Source: Methylobacterium durans (GTDB taxonomy: Bacteria; Pseudomonadota; Alphaproteobacteria; Rhizobiales; Beijerinckiaceae). Taken from it: a stretch of 64,000 bases of DNA. Shown piece after piece: positions 55,903 to 64,000 of the stretch. The notes beneath the pieces are model-generated. The model did no database searches. It was not told the DNA's origin and saw only the letters and a program-made list of their open reading frames with translations. How positions within the stretch are numbered: position 1 is the first letter of the stretch; each line of letters opens with the position of its first letter. Position numbers and translations under genes: made by a program. The stretch is taken from contig NZ_CP029550.1 in NCBI RefSeq assembly GCF_003173715.1, positions 5,627,501-5,691,500 of the forward strand, written 5' to 3'.

Positions 55903-56953
55903 GCGCCCCGACGACGACGTCGAGGCGGGCGACCTCGCCGACGTGCCGCGCCCGCGGGAGTGCACGCGCCTGGTCGGCCACGCGGCGGCCGAGGCCGCCT
56001 TCGCCGGGGCGATCGCTTCGGGCCGCCTGCACCACGCCTGGCTGATCGGCGGCGCGCAGGGCATTGGCAAGGCGACGCTCGCCTACCGGGTCGCCCGCTC
56101 CCTTCTCGCCAACCCGGAGCCGGGCGCGGGGCCGGCGAGCCTCGACGTCGACCCCGCGCACCCGGTCGCCCGCAAGGTGGCCGCACTCTCGCATCCGAAC
56201 CTCGTCGCCCTGCGCCGCCACCGGCAGCCGGGTGCGAAGGCATTGCCGACGAAGATCGGCGTCGATGCCGCGCGCAGGGCCCTCGACCTGTTCGGCTCGA
56301 CCGCCGGCAACGCGGGCTACCGGATCTGCATCGTCGACAGCGCCGAGGACCTCAACGCCAACAGCGCCAACGCTCTCCTCAAGATGGTCGAGGAGCCGCC
56401 GCCGCGTTCGCTCTTCCTCATCGTCAGCCACGCGCCGGGGCGCCTCCTGCCGACGATCCGCTCCCGCTGCCGGGCGCTCAGCCTGCGCCCTCTCTCCGAG
56501 GCGCAGGTGACGGAGGTCGTCGCGGGATTCCCCGGCCCCTTCCGCGCCCCCAGTCCGGAGGCGCTCGCCCGCGCGGCCGCGCTCGCGGAGGGCTCGGTCG
56601 CCCGCGCGGTCCAGATGCTCGACCCGGCCACCGCCGGCCTCGTCGCCGAGGTCGAGGCCCTGCTGGCGGGGATCGAGCGGCCGGATTGGCGCCGCATCCT
56701 GGCGCTCGCCGAGACGCTCGCGGGCCGCGAGGCCGAGCCCCTGTTCGAGGCGAGCCTCGACACCGTGTTCCGCTTCGTCTCGTCCGAGCTCGACCGGCGC
56801 CGGGCGGAGCCGCCCGCTCGCCTTGCGGCCCTGGTCGAGGTGTGTGACAAGACCGCCCGCGCCGCCCGGGAGGCCGCGACCTTCAACCTCGACCGCCGGC
56901 CCCTCGTCCTCTCCCTGTTCGGGGACCTCGCGGGCGCGGTGCGGGCGGCCTAG
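55892..56953 (+). CDS. holB: DNA polymerase III delta' subunit
   Basis: This 353-residue clamp-loader subunit has the AAA+ fold with P-loop-like GGAQGIGKATLAYRVARSLL, then ICIVDSAEDLNANSANALLK and VEEPPPRSLFLIVSHAPGRL and LPTIRSRCRALSLRPLSEAQ (the SRC motif). The first 27 residues are an acidic extension. Delta' helps load the sliding clamp. The tmk-holB-metG-tatD-MBL order is widely conserved. Confidence 0.94.
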   Translation: MPPERPDDDVEAGDLADVPRPRECTRLVGHAAAEAAFAGAIASGRLHHAWLIGGAQGIGKATLAYRVARSLLANPEPGAGPASLDVDPAHPVARKVAALSHPNLVALRRHRQPGAKALPTKIGVDAARRALDLFGSTAGNAGYRICIVDSAEDLNANSANALLKMVEEPPPRSLFLIVSHAPGRLLPTIRSRCRALSLRPLSEAQVTEVVAGFPGPFRAPSPEALARAAALAEGSVARAVQMLDPATAGLVAEVEALLAGIERPDWRRILALAETLAGREAEPLFEASLDTVFRFVSSELDRRRAEPPARLAALVEVCDKTARAAREAATFNLDRRPLVLSLFGDLAGAVRAA

Positions 56954-57040
56954 CCGACCTGCGCGCGATCTCCGATCCTGTGATCCCGGCGTCCCGGGAT
57001 CGGGGGAGACCATGAACCGCCTATCCGGGGAACCTTCGAC

Positions 57041-58612
57041 GTGACGGCCCAACCGCCGGCCAAGGGCCGCTTCAGCCTCACCACCGCGATCTCCTACCCG
57101 AACGGCGCGCCGCATATCGGCCACGCCTACGAGGTGATCGCGACCGACGCCATCGCCCGCTTCCACCGGCTCGACGGCTACGAGGTGCTGTTCTCCACCG
57201 GCACCGACGAGCACGGCCTGAAGATCCAGCAGACGGCCGCCCGCCAGGGCACGACGCCGCGCGCCCTGGTCGACGCCATGTCGGAGAAGTTCCGGCACAT
57301 GGCCGAGGCCCTGAATTGCAGCCACGACCGCTTCATCCGCACCACCGAGCCCGACCACTACGCCGCCGCGCAGGCGATCTGGGCCCGCATGCGGGACAAC
57401 GGCGACATCTACCTGTCGAAGTACATCGGCTGGTACTCGGTGCGCGACGAGGCGTGGTACGGCGAGGACGAGACGGAACTCGGCCCCGACGGGATCCGCC
57501 GCGCCAAGGCGACCCAGACGCCCGTCGAGTGGACCGAGGAGGAGAATTACCTGTTCCGCCTCTCGGCCTATGCCGACAGGCTCCTCGCGCTCTATGAGAA
57601 CCAGCCCGACTTCATCGGCCCCGAGACGCGCCGCAACGAGGTGGCGAGCTTCGTGCGCCAGGGCCTGAAGGACCTCTCGGTCAGCCGCACCACCTTCGAT
57701 TGGGGCGTGCCGGTGCCGGATGCGCCGGGCCACGTCATGTACGTCTGGGTCGACGCGCTGACGAACTACCTCACGGTCTGCGGCTTCCCCGACGAGGCCG
57801 ACCTGCGCTGGCGCAACTGGCCGGTCGACCTCCACGTCATCGGCAAGGACATCGTCCGCTTCCATGCGGTCTACTGGCCGGCCTTCCTGATGTCGGCGGG
57901 GCTGCCGCTCCCCAAGCGCGTCTTCGGCCACGGCTTCCTGCTCTCGAAGGGCGAGAAGATGTCGAAGTCGCTCGGCAACGTCGTCGACCCGATGGACCTG
58001 ATCGCGACCTACGGCGTCGACCAGCTCCGCTACTTCGTGCTGCGCGAGGTCCCCTTCGGCGGCGACGGCAATTACAGCCACGAGGCGATCATCGGGCGCA
58101 TCAACGCGGACCTCGCCAACGACCTCGGCAACCTCGCCCAGCGCTCGCTCTCGATGCTCGCCAAGAATTGCGAGGGCCGGGTGCCGCAGCCCGGCCCCCT
58201 CACGGAGGCCGACCGGGCGCTCATCGCCGCCGCCGACGCGCTGCCGGGGAGAGCGCGCGCCGCGATGGCCGACCTTGCGCTGCACAATGTGCTCGCCGAC
58301 ATCTGGACGGTGGTGGGCGACGCCAACCGCTACTTCGCGGCCGAGGAGCCCTGGAAGCTCCGCAAGACCGATCCGGAACGGATGGGCACGGTGCTCTACG
58401 TCACGGCCGAGACCCTTCGGGCGGTCGGCATCCTGGTCCAGCCCTTCGTACCGACAGCGGGCGCGGCGCTCCTCGACCTCCTCGGCCTCTCGCCCGAGGC
58501 GCGGATGCTGGGGCATGTCGGCGCGGAAAACCGCCTCGCGCCCGGCGCGAGCCTGCCCGCGCCGGCCCCGATCTTCCCTCGCTTCGTCGAGCCGGACGCG
58601 CCGGCCGCCTGA
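57041..58612 (+). CDS. metG: methionyl-tRNA synthetase
   Basis: This 523-residue class I synthetase charges tRNA-Met. It has the HIGH motif in [20 protein letters not shown] and the KMSKS motif in [20 protein letters not shown]. The length and lack of zinc-binding cysteine pairs fit the short alphaproteobacterial form, without the C-terminal dimerisation domain. The GTG start at 57041 gives the usual N-terminus. It lies 88 bases after holB. Confidence 0.96.
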   Translation: MTAQPPAKGRFSLTTAISYPNGAPHIGHAYEVIATDAIARFHRLDGYEVLFSTGTDEHGLKIQQTAARQGTTPRALVDAMSEKFRHMAEALNCSHDRFIRTTEPDHYAAAQAIWARMRDNGDIYLSKYIGWYSVRDEAWYGEDETELGPDGIRRAKATQTPVEWTEEENYLFRLSAYADRLLALYENQPDFIGPETRRNEVASFVRQGLKDLSVSRTTFDWGVPVPDAPGHVMYVWVDALTNYLTVCGFPDEADLRWRNWPVDLHVIGKDIVRFHAVYWPAFLMSAGLPLPKRVFGHGFLLSKGEKMSKSLGNVVDPMDLIATYGVDQLRYFVLREVPFGGDGNYSHEAIIGRINADLANDLGNLAQRSLSMLAKNCEGRVPQPGPLTEADRALIAAADALPGRARAAMADLALHNVLADIWTVVGDANRYFAAEEPWKLRKTDPERMGTVLYVTAETLRAVGILVQPFVPTAGAALLDLLGLSPEARMLGHVGAENRLAPGASLPAPAPIFPRFVEPDAPAA

Positions 58613-58671
58613 GGCGGACGTTTCCCTCCTCTCCTTGCGGGGAGAAGAGGGCCCACACAGACCTGACAGCC

Positions 58672-59454
58672 ATGCTGATCGACAGCCACTGCCATCTCGA
58701 CTTCCCGGATTTTGCCGCCGACATCGCGGGCGTCGTCGCTCGCGCCGAGGCTGCGGGCGTGTCGCGGATGCTCACGATCTCGACCCGCGTGGCCAAGGCC
58801 GACACCTACCGGGCCATCGCGGAGGCGCACGGGGCCGTCTGGTACACGGTGGGCACCCACCCGCACGGGGCAGGCGAGGAGCCGGACGTCCCGGCCGAGG
58901 CGATCGCGGCGCTGACCGATCATCCCCGCTGCATCGGCATCGGCGAGGCCGGCTTCGACTACCATTACGCGGACGCGGCGCCGGAGGCCGTGCAGGAGCG
59001 GGTGCTGCGCGCCCATATCGAGGCCGCCCGGGCGAGCGCGCTCCCTCTGGTTATCCATTCCCGCGACGCCGACGCCCATATGGAGGCCGTGCTGACGGAC
59101 GAGATGCGCAAGCGCCCCTTCACGGGCGTGCTGCACTGCTTCTCCTCCGGCCGGCGCCTCGCGGAAGCCGGCGTCGAACTCGGACTCTTCGTCTCCTTCT
59201 CCGGCATCGTCACCTTCCGGCGTTCGCACGAGCTGCGCGACATCGCCCGGGCGGTGCCCCGCGACCGCATCCTCGTCGAGACCGATGCGCCCTTCTTGGC
59301 GCCCGAGCCGCACCGGGGCCGGACGAACGAGCCGGCCTACACGGCCGACACCGCCCGCTCGCTGGCCGCGACCCTCGACATCCCCTTCGAGGACTTCGCG
59401 CGGGCGAGCACGGACAATTTCCACCGCCTGTTCACGAAGGCCGAGAGGGCATGA
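58672..59454 (+). CDS. TatD-family metal-dependent hydrolase
   Basis: This 260-residue protein starts LIDSHCHLDFPDFAADIAGV with the HxH metal ligands. It then has IGIGEAGFDYHY with the Glu ligand, LPLVIHSRDADAHM, VLHCFSSGRRLAEAGVELGL and LVETDAPFLAPEPHRGRTNE. This is the complete metal-binding set of TatD DNases (YcfH type). It lies between metG and the MBL hydrolase as in many proteobacteria. The true substrate is debated; DNA end processing is the usual assignment. Confidence 0.93.
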   Translation: MLIDSHCHLDFPDFAADIAGVVARAEAAGVSRMLTISTRVAKADTYRAIAEAHGAVWYTVGTHPHGAGEEPDVPAEAIAALTDHPRCIGIGEAGFDYHYADAAPEAVQERVLRAHIEAARASALPLVIHSRDADAHMEAVLTDEMRKRPFTGVLHCFSSGRRLAEAGVELGLFVSFSGIVTFRRSHELRDIARAVPRDRILVETDAPFLAPEPHRGRTNEPAYTADTARSLAATLDIPFEDFARASTDNFHRLFTKAERA

Positions 59455-59497
59455 CAGGGGCGGGTGCGGTCGGCTACCAACCGGGCGGGAGGTCCGG

Positions 59498-60301
59498 ATG
59501 GCGACGCTGACCCTGCGCATCCTCGGCTGCGGCTCGTCCGGCGGCGTGCCCCGGGTCGGCTACGGCTGGGGCGCCTGCGACCCCGCCGAGCCGAGGAACC
59601 GCCGCCGCCGCTGCTCGCTGCTCGCCGAGCGCCGGGACGGGGAGGGGGCGACGACGCTCCTCGTCGACACCGCGCCGGACCTGCGCGAGCAGCTCATCGA
59701 CGCGGAGGTGAGCCGCCTCGATGCGATCCTGTTCACCCACGCCCACGCCGACCACACCCACGGCATCGACGACGTCCGCCCCCTGGTGATCCACATGCGG
59801 CGGCGCATCCCCGTCTACGCCGACGCGACGACGCGGCGCCTCCTCGAGATCCGCTTCGGCTACTGCTTCGAGACACCGCCCGGCAGCGCCTACCCGCCGA
59901 TTCTCGACCTGAACGACCTCGCGGAGGGCGAGCGGCTGACGATCGACGGGCCCGGCGGTCCGCTCTCCGCGCTGCCCTTCGGGATGGAACACGGCAACGA
60001 GGCGGCGCTCGGCTTCCGCTTCGGCCCGGCGGCCTACGCGCCCGACGTCAGCCTGATGCCCGAGGCGAGCAAGGCGCATCTGCGCGGCCTCGACCTCCTC
60101 ATCATCGACGCGCTCCGCGATACGCCCCACCCGACTCATTACTCGGTCTCTGATGCCCTCGCCCTGATCGAGGAGGTGGCGCCGCGCCGCGCCATCCTGA
60201 CGAACCTGCACACCGACCTCGACTACGCGCCCCTCGCCCGCCGGCTGCCGCCGGGCGTCGTCCCGGCCCATGACGGGCTCACCGCGACGGTGGATCTGTG
60301 A
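59498..60301 (+). CDS. MBL-fold metallo-hydrolase
   Basis: This 267-residue beta-lactamase-fold protein has the metal-binding FTHAHADHTHGIDDVRPL and ILTNLHTDLDY near the C-terminus. The GCGSSGGVPR start and GEGATTLLVDTAPDLREQLI are typical of the PhnP/YycJ-like group that follows tatD in alphaproteobacteria. The substrate is not known and may be a cyclic phosphodiester. A CGGGAGG site precedes the ATG at 59498. Confidence 0.9.
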   Translation: MATLTLRILGCGSSGGVPRVGYGWGACDPAEPRNRRRRCSLLAERRDGEGATTLLVDTAPDLREQLIDAEVSRLDAILFTHAHADHTHGIDDVRPLVIHMRRRIPVYADATTRRLLEIRFGYCFETPPGSAYPPILDLNDLAEGERLTIDGPGGPLSALPFGMEHGNEAALGFRFGPAAYAPDVSLMPEASKAHLRGLDLLIIDALRDTPHPTHYSVSDALALIEEVAPRRAILTNLHTDLDYAPLARRLPPGVVPAHDGLTATVDL

Positions 60302-60530
60302 GAGGACGGTTCGTGCGGTTCCCGACCGACGGCATGGGAACCGCGCGGCTCTCGGCGGCGGTCTCCGGATGAGACTGGGCGGAGGACCGGGAAACCCGCG
60401 TCCCGGCTGAATTTCTGCCGGGATCCTCCCCTCCCGGGATCCCGGGATCCTGCAATCCCCGGTCGCAAATGCCGCCGGAACGCCCCGATTCGTATTAATT
60501 TCGCCACACTGTTGTGGCCTTGCATCAGGC

Positions 60531-62906
60531 ATGCCGTTTCTGCGACGCTCCCGCACCTCGGGTGCCCCTCATCAGGGCGCCGACGTGACCGGCGCTCCCT
60601 CCGAGGGAGCGGGCCCGGCCGAGGGCCATGGCGGGGTCGCCGACGCCATGCGGCCCGGCCCCCGCGGGCCGGGCTGGATCGGGGCCGCCATCGTCGCTCT
60701 CGCCCTCGTCTCGGCCATCGCCACCTTCCTGATCCTGGCGGGCGTCATCCGCGTCACCCCGACTCCGACGATCGGCGTGACGCTGCTGGCCATCAACGTC
60801 GCCCTCGTCCTCGGCCTCGTCATCATCATCGCCTGGGAAGCCCGCGTCTTCCTGCAGGCGCGGAGGGCGAACGCGGCGGTGGCGCGGCTGCACACCCGCA
60901 TCGTCGGGCTGTTCAGCCTGATCGCGATCCTGCCGACGATCCTGCTCGCCGTCGTCGCCTCGGTGACGATCGACCGCGGCCTGTCGCTCGGGTTCACCGA
61001 CCGGGTCCGCGACGTGGTTCTGAAATCCGTGGAGGTGGCCGACGCCTACCAGGAGAACCAGTGCCAGAGCCTCGCCCGCGAGATCCGCATCCTCGCCGAC
61101 GACCTCACCCGGGCCCGGCCGAACTTCGACGTGAACCGCGACTGGTTCCAGGGCTTCCTGACCACCCGCGCGACCAATCTCGGGCTGCCCGTCGCGCAGA
61201 TCATGCGGGGCCCGAGCGAGGTCGTCGCCCGCGCCAAGATCGACATCCTGAAGGAGACGCGCCTGCCCTCGGCCGCGGCCTTCGAGGAGGCGGGCAAGTC
61301 GAACGACCCGATCTGCCTGCTGCCGACGGAGGGTCGCGTCTTCGCCGCCCTCCTCAGGATGCCGGCCTACGACGCCGCCGTGCTCCTCGTGCAGCGCGAG
61401 GTGACCCAGCTCGCCATCGAGTTCCCCGGCGTCTCGCGGGCGGCGGCGGCCGAGTACCTGACCTACGACGCGCTCAAGCGCTCGATCCAGGTCACCTTCG
61501 CCTCGGTCTTCGTGCTGATCGCGCTCATCGCCCTGCTCTCGGCGATCTGGTTCGGACTCAACTTCGCCAACCGCTTCGTCGCCCCGATCCGGCGCCTCAT
61601 CAACGCCGCCGACCAAGTCGCCTCCGGCAATTTCTATGCGCAGGTGCCGGCCCGCAAATCCGACGGCGACCTCGCCCATCTCGGCGAGAGCTTCAACAAG
61701 ATGACGCAGGAGCTGCGCCGCCAGCATGCCGGGCTCACCGCGGCGAGCGACCTGATCGACCGCCGCCGCCGCTTCACGGAGGCCGTGCTCTCGGGTGTCT
61801 CGCCGGGCGTCATCGGCGTCGATGCGGGCGGCATCGTCACCATCGCCAACCCGGCGGCCGAGCGGATGCTGGGCCTCGCCAGCGACGCTCTCGTCGACGT
61901 GCCTCTGACCCAGGCCGTGCCCGAGCTCGGGCCGCTCCTGCCCGAAGGCGAGGGGCGGCAGCGGGCGCTCCAGCAGCAGATCCAGCTCACCCGCGACGGG
62001 CGCGAGCGCACGGTGACGGTCCGGATCACCACCGAGCAGGCGCAAGGGGGCGCCCGGGGCTTCGTGGTGACGCTCGACGACATCACCGACCTCGTCTCGG
62101 CCCAGCGCACCTCCGCCTGGGCGGACGTGGCGCGCCGCATCGCCCACGAGATCAAGAACCCGCTCACCCCGATCCAGCTCTCCGCCGAGCGTATCCGGCG
62201 CAAGTACGGGAAGGTCATCGTCAGCGACCGCGAGGTCTTCGACCAGTGCACGGCCACGATCGTGCGACAGGTCGACGAGATCAAGCGCATGGTCGACGAG
62301 TTCTCCTCGTTCGCCCGCATGCCGAAACCCGCGATCGCCGAGCAGGACCTCACAGAGATCGCCAAGCAGAACCTGTTCATGATGCGGGTGGCTCACCCGG
62401 ACCTCGACTTCACCTTCTCGGCCCGCGGGCTCGACGGGGCGGAGCGGGTCACAGCGGCTTTCGACATCCGCCTGCTGTCGCAGGCGCTGACGAACATCCT
62501 CAAGAACGCCGTCGAGGCGGTGGCCGCGGTGCCGGAGGCCGAGCTTGGCAAGGGCCACGTCGACCTCGCGCTCGCCGTCGAGGAGGAGTTCGCGGTGATC
62601 GAGGTCACCGACAACGGCAAGGGCTTCCCCGCCGAAGGCCGCCAGCGCCTCCTCGAGCCCTACATGACGACCCGCGAGGGCGGGACGGGGCTGGGCCTCG
62701 CCATCGTCAGCAAGGTGCTCGAGGAGCACGGCGGCGGGATCGAGCTCAACGACAATCCCGCCGGCCGGGGGGGACGCGTGCGCCTGCGGGTGCCGTGCGC
62801 CCTCGCGGCGGACGCGGCGCCCGAGACGCGCGCGAAGATCATCGAGACGGGCGCCGCACGGACGGCCCCTCAGGTCGCGGAGAAGATGCCGGAGATGCAG
62901 CCATGA
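60531..62906 (+). CDS. ntrY: NtrY-type membrane sensor kinase
   Basis: This 791-residue kinase has three membrane segments near the N-terminus (about 49-71, 81-103 and 122-144). A periplasmic-type domain follows, then a fourth segment (about 320-345), a HAMP linker (RLINAADQVASGNFYAQVPA), a PAS domain (TEAVLSGVSPGVIGVDAGGI), and the His box [20 protein letters not shown]. The ATPase domain ends it (NILKNAVEAVA, GGTGLGLAIVSKVLEEHGGG). NtrY works with NtrX in nitrogen and redox control. The stop overlaps the ntrX start (ATGA). About 230 bases upstream are free of genes. Confidence 0.95.
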   Translation: MPFLRRSRTSGAPHQGADVTGAPSEGAGPAEGHGGVADAMRPGPRGPGWIGAAIVALALVSAIATFLILAGVIRVTPTPTIGVTLLAINVALVLGLVIIIAWEARVFLQARRANAAVARLHTRIVGLFSLIAILPTILLAVVASVTIDRGLSLGFTDRVRDVVLKSVEVADAYQENQCQSLAREIRILADDLTRARPNFDVNRDWFQGFLTTRATNLGLPVAQIMRGPSEVVARAKIDILKETRLPSAAAFEEAGKSNDPICLLPTEGRVFAALLRMPAYDAAVLLVQREVTQLAIEFPGVSRAAAAEYLTYDALKRSIQVTFASVFVLIALIALLSAIWFGLNFANRFVAPIRRLINAADQVASGNFYAQVPARKSDGDLAHLGESFNKMTQELRRQHAGLTAASDLIDRRRRFTEAVLSGVSPGVIGVDAGGIVTIANPAAERMLGLASDALVDVPLTQAVPELGPLLPEGEGRQRALQQQIQLTRDGRERTVTVRITTEQAQGGARGFVVTLDDITDLVSAQRTSAWADVARRIAHEIKNPLTPIQLSAERIRRKYGKVIVSDREVFDQCTATIVRQVDEIKRMVDEFSSFARMPKPAIAEQDLTEIAKQNLFMMRVAHPDLDFTFSARGLDGAERVTAAFDIRLLSQALTNILKNAVEAVAAVPEAELGKGHVDLALAVEEEFAVIEVTDNGKGFPAEGRQRLLEPYMTTREGGTGLGLAIVSKVLEEHGGGIELNDNPAGRGGRVRLRVPCALAADAAPETRAKIIETGAARTAPQVAEKMPEMQP

Positions 62907-64000
62907 GCGCCGATATCCTGATCGTCGACGACGAGGCCGACATCCGCGACCTCGTCGCGGGGATCCTGGACGACGAGGGGCACCGCACCCGCACCGCGGG
63001 CGGCTCCGACGAGGCGCTCGCCGCCATCGAGGCCCGCCGTCCCCACCTCGTCTTCCTCGACATCTGGCTGCAGGGCTCGCGCCTCGACGGGCTACAGGTG
63101 CTCGACCTGATCAAGGCCGGCCATCCGGACCTGCCGGTGGTGATGATCTCGGGCCACGGCAACATCGAGACCGCGGTCGCGGCCATCAAGTCGGGCGCCT
63201 ACGACTTCATCGAGAAGCCGTTCAAGGCCGACCGGCTGATCCTGGTCGCTGAGCGGGCGCTGGAGGCTTCCCGCCTCAAGCGCGAGGTCAAGGACCTCAA
63301 GGCCCGCTCCGGCCAGGCGAGCCGGCTCGTCGGCGCCTCGGTTGCCATCAACCAGCTCCGCCAGACCGTCGAGCGCGTGGCGCCGACGAATGCCCGCGTC
63401 ATGATCTCGGGCGCGCCGGGCTCCGGCAAGGAACTCTCCGCGCGCACGCTCCACGCCGCCTCGGGCCGCGCCAACGGGCCGTTCGTCGTCATCAACGCGG
63501 CGACGATCACGCCCGAGAACATGGAGGCGGAGCTCTTCGGGGTCGAGGGCGGCGAGGGCCGGGTACGCCGCGTCGGCGCGCTGGAGGAGGCCCATGGCGG
63601 CTCCCTCTACATCGACGAGGTCGCCGACATGCCCCGCGAGACCCAGAACCGCATCCTTCGGGTCCTGGTCGATCAGAACTTCCAGCGGGTCGGCGGCACC
63701 ACACGGGTCCACGTGGATGTCCGCATCGTCTCGTCCTCCTCGCGCGATCTCGCCGAGGAGATCGCGGGCGGCCGCTTCCGGGAGGACCTGTTCCACCGCC
63801 TCTCGGTGGTGCCGATCCGGGTGCCCTCGCTCTCGGAGCGGCGCGAGGACGTACCCGAGCTGATCACGTTCTTCATGGACCAGATCTCGGCCGCCACCGG
63901 CCTGCCGCGCCGCCGCATCGCGGAGGACGCGATGGCGGTGCTGCAGTCGCACGACTGGCCCGGCAACGTCAGGCAGCTGCGCAACAACGTCGAGCGGCTG
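62903..64000 (+). CDS. ntrX: NtrX response regulator (partial, cut by the window end)
   Basis: The 366 codons in the window show a receiver domain (DILIVDDEADIRDLVAGILD, phospho-Asp in LVFLDIWLQGSRLDG), then an AAA+ domain with an altered Walker A (SGAPGSGKELSARTL) and Walker B-like GGSLYIDEVADMP. The GAFTGA loop needed for sigma-54 contact is missing: the region reads LFGVEGGEGRVRRVGALEEA. This is a known feature of alphaproteobacterial NtrX, so it probably does not activate sigma-54. The C-terminal DNA-binding domain lies beyond the window. Confidence 0.95.
   Translation, partial: MSADILIVDDEADIRDLVAGILDDEGHRTRTAGGSDEALAAIEARRPHLVFLDIWLQGSRLDGLQVLDLIKAGHPDLPVVMISGHGNIETAVAAIKSGAYDFIEKPFKADRLILVAERALEASRLKREVKDLKARSGQASRLVGASVAINQLRQTVERVAPTNARVMISGAPGSGKELSARTLHAASGRANGPFVVINAATITPENMEAELFGVEGGEGRVRRVGALEEAHGGSLYIDEVADMPRETQNRILRVLVDQNFQRVGGTTRVHVDVRIVSSSSRDLAEEIAGGRFREDLFHRLSVVPIRVPSLSERREDVPELITFFMDQISAATGLPRRRIAEDAMAVLQSHDWPGNVRQLRNNVERL

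Noticed and set aside
55157-58516. Very long (over 1,100 codon) minus-strand open frame opposite tmk, holB and metG
   Set aside because: It is antisense to conserved genes. The Arg/Asp/Val/Gly-rich composition is typical of antisense frames in GC-rich DNA, and no motif was found.
62903-64000. Loss of GAFTGA in NtrX as a novelty
   Set aside because: Absence of this loop is an established feature of alphaproteobacterial NtrX, so it is noted only in the feature entry.

Overview
The window is GC-rich chromosomal DNA from an alphaproteobacterium, most likely a Methylobacterium-type member of the Hyphomicrobiales. The evidence is a pyruvate dehydrogenase cluster with a lipoyl-bearing E1-beta, a fused ispDF, dusB-ntrBC and ntrYX, and many small 'YFFD' (DUF6894-type) proteins. 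Assignments rest on motifs read from the translated sequence; no database search was run.

Layout. Positions 1-9011 are core metabolism: the kdsA end, queF, eno, an ftsB-like gene, then pdhA-pdhB-DUF5076-pdhC-lpdA. Positions 9014-26983 are a roughly 18 kb genomic island. It is bounded by a perfect 128-bp direct repeat that copies the last 42 codons of lpdA, so it integrated into the 3' end of a protein-coding gene and rebuilt that gene's end. Its tyrosine integrase lies next to the right repeat and is split by an IS630-type element. The cargo includes a compact protein with family A polymerase palm motifs, a serine recombinase, a second IS630-type element, an IS3-type element, a hemerythrin-domain membrane protein, a coiled-coil membrane protein, secreted proteins and several very small genes. 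Positions 26984-29077 look like a second, older island of the same type. They hold a nonsense-mutated paralogue of an island gene, another DUF6894 gene, a fragment of the integrase C-terminus and a degenerate third copy of the lpdA end.

Positions 29.1-38.7 kb are an accessory/envelope region: a methyltransferase-oxygenase pair, DUF6894 genes, a CrpP/RMF-like mini-gene, an outer-membrane protein, a DUF1345 protein, a trypsin-like protease, a cell-wall hydrolase and a PRC-barrel protein. Core genes resume at 38.9 kb: a GlsB-like protein, lipA (which lipoylates the PDH subunits encoded at the start of the window), a COQ10/RatA-type protein, an FAD monooxygenase and a hybrid histidine kinase. Then follow pncC and ispDF, dusB-ntrB-ntrC, a ParA plus ribbon-helix-helix pair, rlpA-dacF-tmk-holB-metG-tatD-MBL hydrolase, and ntrY-ntrX (cut by the window end).

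Four apparent frameshifts (tmk twice, the DUF1345 gene, IS3 orfB) all fit a single missing base in G/C-rich sequence. Sequencing undercalls are therefore a live explanation, especially for tmk, which is normally essential.
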